DNA of 7,520 nt, from assembly GCA_003563465.1 (NCBI GenBank), contig PWVH01000144.1, positions 1 through 7,520 of the forward strand. Reading direction: 5' to 3'. Made by a program: the position numbers and the translations under genes. Under the pieces are notes generated by a model. That model was not told where the DNA came from and made no database searches. It saw nothing but the letters and a program-made list of their open reading frames with translations. Origin of the DNA: Coriobacteriaceae bacterium (lineage in GTDB: Bacteria; Actinomycetota; Coriobacteriia; Anaerosomatales; SLCP01). Below, piece by piece: positions 5,492 to 7,520 of this stretch (position 1 is the first letter of the stretch; every line of letters starts with the position of its first letter).

Positions 5492-6661
5492 ATGGCGCAT
5501 GAGGACCACGACGCGTTATACGATCTGCTTGCTGCAAGAGGCGTTTCGCGTCGCGATTTCCTCAAGTATTGCGGGTCTATAGCCGCGCTACTGGGACTGT
5601 CTCAAAGCTTCGTTCCCCAGATAGCGGCGGCCGTGAATCGCGGTGCAAGACTCCAACCGGCTGTTTGGCTCAACGGGGGCGCTTGTACTGGGTGTACCGA
5701 ATCGCTTGCCCAAGCGGATTCACCGGATGTCGCAAGTATCGTTCTAGACCTGTTGTCGGTTGATTTCATCGAGACGCTCTCTATGGCACAGGGCGAAGAT
5801 GCCCTCGCAGCTGCCGAAGCCGTATTCGAAAAAGAGGGAGAGTACATCCTCATCTATGAAGGCTCGGTCATGCAGGGCTTCGACGGTAACACCCTACGCA
5901 TAGGTGGAAAGACCGGTCTTGAGGAACTCGACCACGCTGCTCCCGGTGCTGCTGCGATCGTCGCAGTCGGGTCGTGCGCAGTCGACGGCGGTTTCGTGAT
6001 GGCTCGCCCGAACCCAGCAGAAGCCACTGGCGTCAAACCCTACCTGGAGGCCAAAGGTATCACCACACCGGTCGTGAATCTTCCGACCTGTCCTGTCAAT
6101 CCTGAGTGGATAGTGGCCGTGGTCGTAGACGTACTCATCCTCGGCTCGCTTGAGAGCGGTGCCATCTTGGACAAGCTCGACGACTGGGGCCGGCCGCGCT
6201 ACATCTTCGGCCAGACCATCCACGACAACTGCCCCCGTCGCGGGCACTTCGAGAACGGCAACTTCGTCTTCGAGTTCGGTTCCGAGGAAGAGGCGATGGG
6301 CTACTGCCTCTACGCGGTAGGCTGCAAAGGTCCGCAGACCTACACCAACTGCCCGATCGTTCGCTGGAACCGGCGTGTTAGCTGGTGTGTCGAGGCCGGT
6401 GCTCCGTGCATCGGTTGCGGCAGTCTCGATTGGGTCGACGTCGGTGCTCCGTTCCTCAACCGCCATCGTGACCTACCCCTGCCGAACATCGGCAACACTC
6501 CACCTGTTGCGGTAGCCGGTGTGGTAGCTGGCGTCGCGGCCGCGGGCGTTGCGGCTCACGCCGTAGGCATGAAGGCCTCCGGCCGCATGGACCGCGGTGC
6601 TCCTTACGAAGAGATGAAGGAACGCGACCGTAAGCGGATGAAGAAGGGAGGCGGTAAGTAG
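5492..6661 (+). CDS. hyaA: [NiFe] hydrogenase small subunit, group 1 type, Tat-exported and membrane-anchored
   Basis: A 389-residue electron-transfer subunit of a respiratory uptake hydrogenase. A twin-arginine signal SRRDFLKYC (19-27) precedes a hydrophobic stretch to about 47, so the folded dimer is exported. Proximal cluster ligands are C65 and C68 (ACTGCTES), C162 (GSCAVDGG) and C200 (CPVNPEW). Distal ligands are H244, C247, C272 and C278. Medial ligands are C287 (NCPIVRWN), C306 and C309 (PCIGC). C299 (WCVEAG) lies seven residues before C306, at the place of the proline linked to a [3Fe-4S] medial cluster, so a [4Fe-4S] cluster is predicted. Residues 338-359 form a membrane helix followed by a basic tail, the usual C-terminal anchor. 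The start follows AGGAGG at 5478-5483; a GTG at 5444 would add 16 residues without benefit. It overlaps the large-subunit start by 1 nt. The symbol follows general group 1 naming. Confidence 0.96.
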   Translation: MAHEDHDALYDLLAARGVSRRDFLKYCGSIAALLGLSQSFVPQIAAAVNRGARLQPAVWLNGGACTGCTESLAQADSPDVASIVLDLLSVDFIETLSMAQGEDALAAAEAVFEKEGEYILIYEGSVMQGFDGNTLRIGGKTGLEELDHAAPGAAAIVAVGSCAVDGGFVMARPNPAEATGVKPYLEAKGITTPVVNLPTCPVNPEWIVAVVVDVLILGSLESGAILDKLDDWGRPRYIFGQTIHDNCPRRGHFENGNFVFEFGSEEEAMGYCLYAVGCKGPQTYTNCPIVRWNRRVSWCVEAGAPCIGCGSLDWVDVGAPFLNRHRDLPLPNIGNTPPVAVAGVVAGVAAAGVAAHAVGMKASGRMDRGAPYEEMKERDRKRMKKGGGK

Positions 6662-7520
6662 TGGCTCGATCAGTAGTCGACCCGTTGACTCGTATCGAAG
6701 GACACCTCCGTGTCGAAGTCGAGGTCAACGATGGAATCGTCACCGATGCTTGGGTCTCCGGCGGGCTGTATCGAGGCTTGGAGACGATCCTGCTCGACCG
6801 CCATCCCGCCGACGCATTCTACGTGGCTCAGCGTATCTGCGGCGTGTGCCCGATTTCCCATGGCCACGCTTCGACTTCTTCCACCGAAGACGCCCTGGGA
6901 ATCACCATTCCGAACAACGCGCGTCTGGTCAGGAACCTGATCGAGGCCGCCCAGTACCTTCACAGCCACATTCTTTGGTTCTACACTCTTGCCGCTCTCG
7001 ACTACGTCGATCCGGTCGAGGCCCTTTCGGCCGATATCGCCGACACGTACGCACTCGCCGAAGCCGCTGGCACCGGAGTCTCTGACTTCGGTGCAGTCGC
7101 TAAGCGTTTGCAGACCTTCGTCGAAGGTGGTCAACTGTCTATCTTCACGAACGGCTGGTTCGGTCATCCGGCCTATGCGGAGGACATGCCTCCGGAACTC
7201 CACTTGATCGCAGTTGCCCACTACCTCGAGGCTCTCGAGATGCAAGCGGTCGCTGCCGAGATCATCGGAATCATGGGTGGCAAGTTCCCGCACTTCATGA
7301 CATCGATTCCTGGCGGCACGACCTTCGTGCCAACGGAGCAGAAGCTCGACGACATCCTCTTCCGTTTCATGAAGCTGAACGACTGGGTCACGAACACGAT
7401 GATTCCCGACACGCTCGCGATCGCGCCCTTCTATGCTGGTGCTCTCGAGTATGGCGGCGGGCATGGCAACTTCCTCGCCTGGGGCGTGTTCAACGACGAG
7501 TCGTTCGAGATGACCAACCG
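6661..7520 (+). CDS. hyaB: [NiFe] hydrogenase large subunit, group 1 type (C-terminus beyond window)
   Basis: The catalytic subunit that splits H2 at the Ni-Fe(CN)2CO centre; 286 codons are visible of an expected 530-600. DPLTRIEGHLRVE (7-19) is the conserved N-terminal motif. The L1 motif RICGVCPISHGHAS (58-71) supplies C60 and C63 as two of the four nickel-site cysteines. The LSIFTNGWFGHPAY, ELHLIAVAHYLEALE and GGKFPH segments are typical of group 1. The C-terminal DPCxxC motif and the maturation-protease cleavage site lie outside the window. It starts at a GTG that shares its G with the small-subunit stop (TAGTG), with GGGAGG (6646-6651) 9 nt upstream, so the two are translationally coupled. 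It has no signal peptide and is co-exported with the small subunit. The residues CPISH, rather than the common CTxxH, are a variant worth noting. Confidence 0.96.
   Translation, partial: MARSVVDPLTRIEGHLRVEVEVNDGIVTDAWVSGGLYRGLETILLDRHPADAFYVAQRICGVCPISHGHASTSSTEDALGITIPNNARLVRNLIEAAQYLHSHILWFYTLAALDYVDPVEALSADIADTYALAEAAGTGVSDFGAVAKRLQTFVEGGQLSIFTNGWFGHPAYAEDMPPELHLIAVAHYLEALEMQAVAAEIIGIMGGKFPHFMTSIPGGTTFVPTEQKLDDILFRFMKLNDWVTNTMIPDTLAIAPFYAGALEYGGGHGNFLAWGVFNDESFEMTN

Noticed and set aside
5894..6466. Open frame of 190 codons on the minus strand
   Set aside because: It is opposite the conserved cluster-binding part of the hydrogenase small subunit and has no own start signal or domain.
6670..7464. 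Open frame of 264 codons on the minus strand
   Set aside because: It lies opposite the hydrogenase large subunit, whose motifs are unambiguous, and its translation has no recognisable domain. It is an antisense shadow caused by codon bias.

Overview
The window looks like chromosomal DNA from an anaerobic or facultatively anaerobic bacterium of fairly high G+C, possibly an actinobacterium related to Coriobacteriia. That lineage guess is an inference from general codon choice, frequent GTG starts, and the pairing of a type IV pilus ATPase with a membrane-anchored Tat-exported [NiFe] hydrogenase. No rRNA, tRNA, CRISPR array or complete mobile element was seen.

Layout. Bases 1-1263 (minus) hold a PilT-type retraction ATPase with a receiver-like domain fused to its N-terminus; its C-terminus runs off the left edge. 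It is divergent from a TrmA/RlmD-family RNA m5U methyltransferase homologue (1405-2733, plus) that has lost several usual active-site residues. The 141-bp gap between them carries a candidate promoter whose -35 box lies inside an 8-bp-arm inverted repeat. A small cytochrome b5-like protein (2741-2968, minus) lies downstream of a Crp-type regulator (3064-3762, minus). The regulator is divergent from a HAD hydrolase (3861-4571, plus), and a near-consensus CRP-type operator overlaps the candidate HAD promoter. A short acidic protein of unknown function (4695-4895, minus) converges on the HAD gene.

Bases 4896-5491 are a gene-poor region of about 600 bp with three perfect tandem copies of a 24-bp sequence, a 10-bp-arm inverted repeat and a 12-bp palindrome. 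It leads into a hydrogenase operon: a Tat-exported, C-terminally anchored small subunit (5492-6661) and a large subunit (from 6661, cut by the right edge), joined by a 1-nt stop/start overlap.

How the parts may work together. The hydrogenase should oxidise H2 at the outer face of the membrane, passing electrons through three Fe-S clusters to a membrane partner probably encoded beyond the window. The small subunit has a cysteine where many group 1 enzymes have the proline that goes with a [3Fe-4S] medial cluster, so an all-[4Fe-4S] relay is predicted. The Crp-type protein has a CRP-like recognition helix, and the site next to its own gene suits that helix, so autoregulation and control of the HAD gene are likely. 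No link between this regulator and the hydrogenase is visible. No wholly new system can be demonstrated; the most unusual items are the receiver-PilT fusion, the altered methyltransferase, the repeat array and the medial-cluster cysteine.
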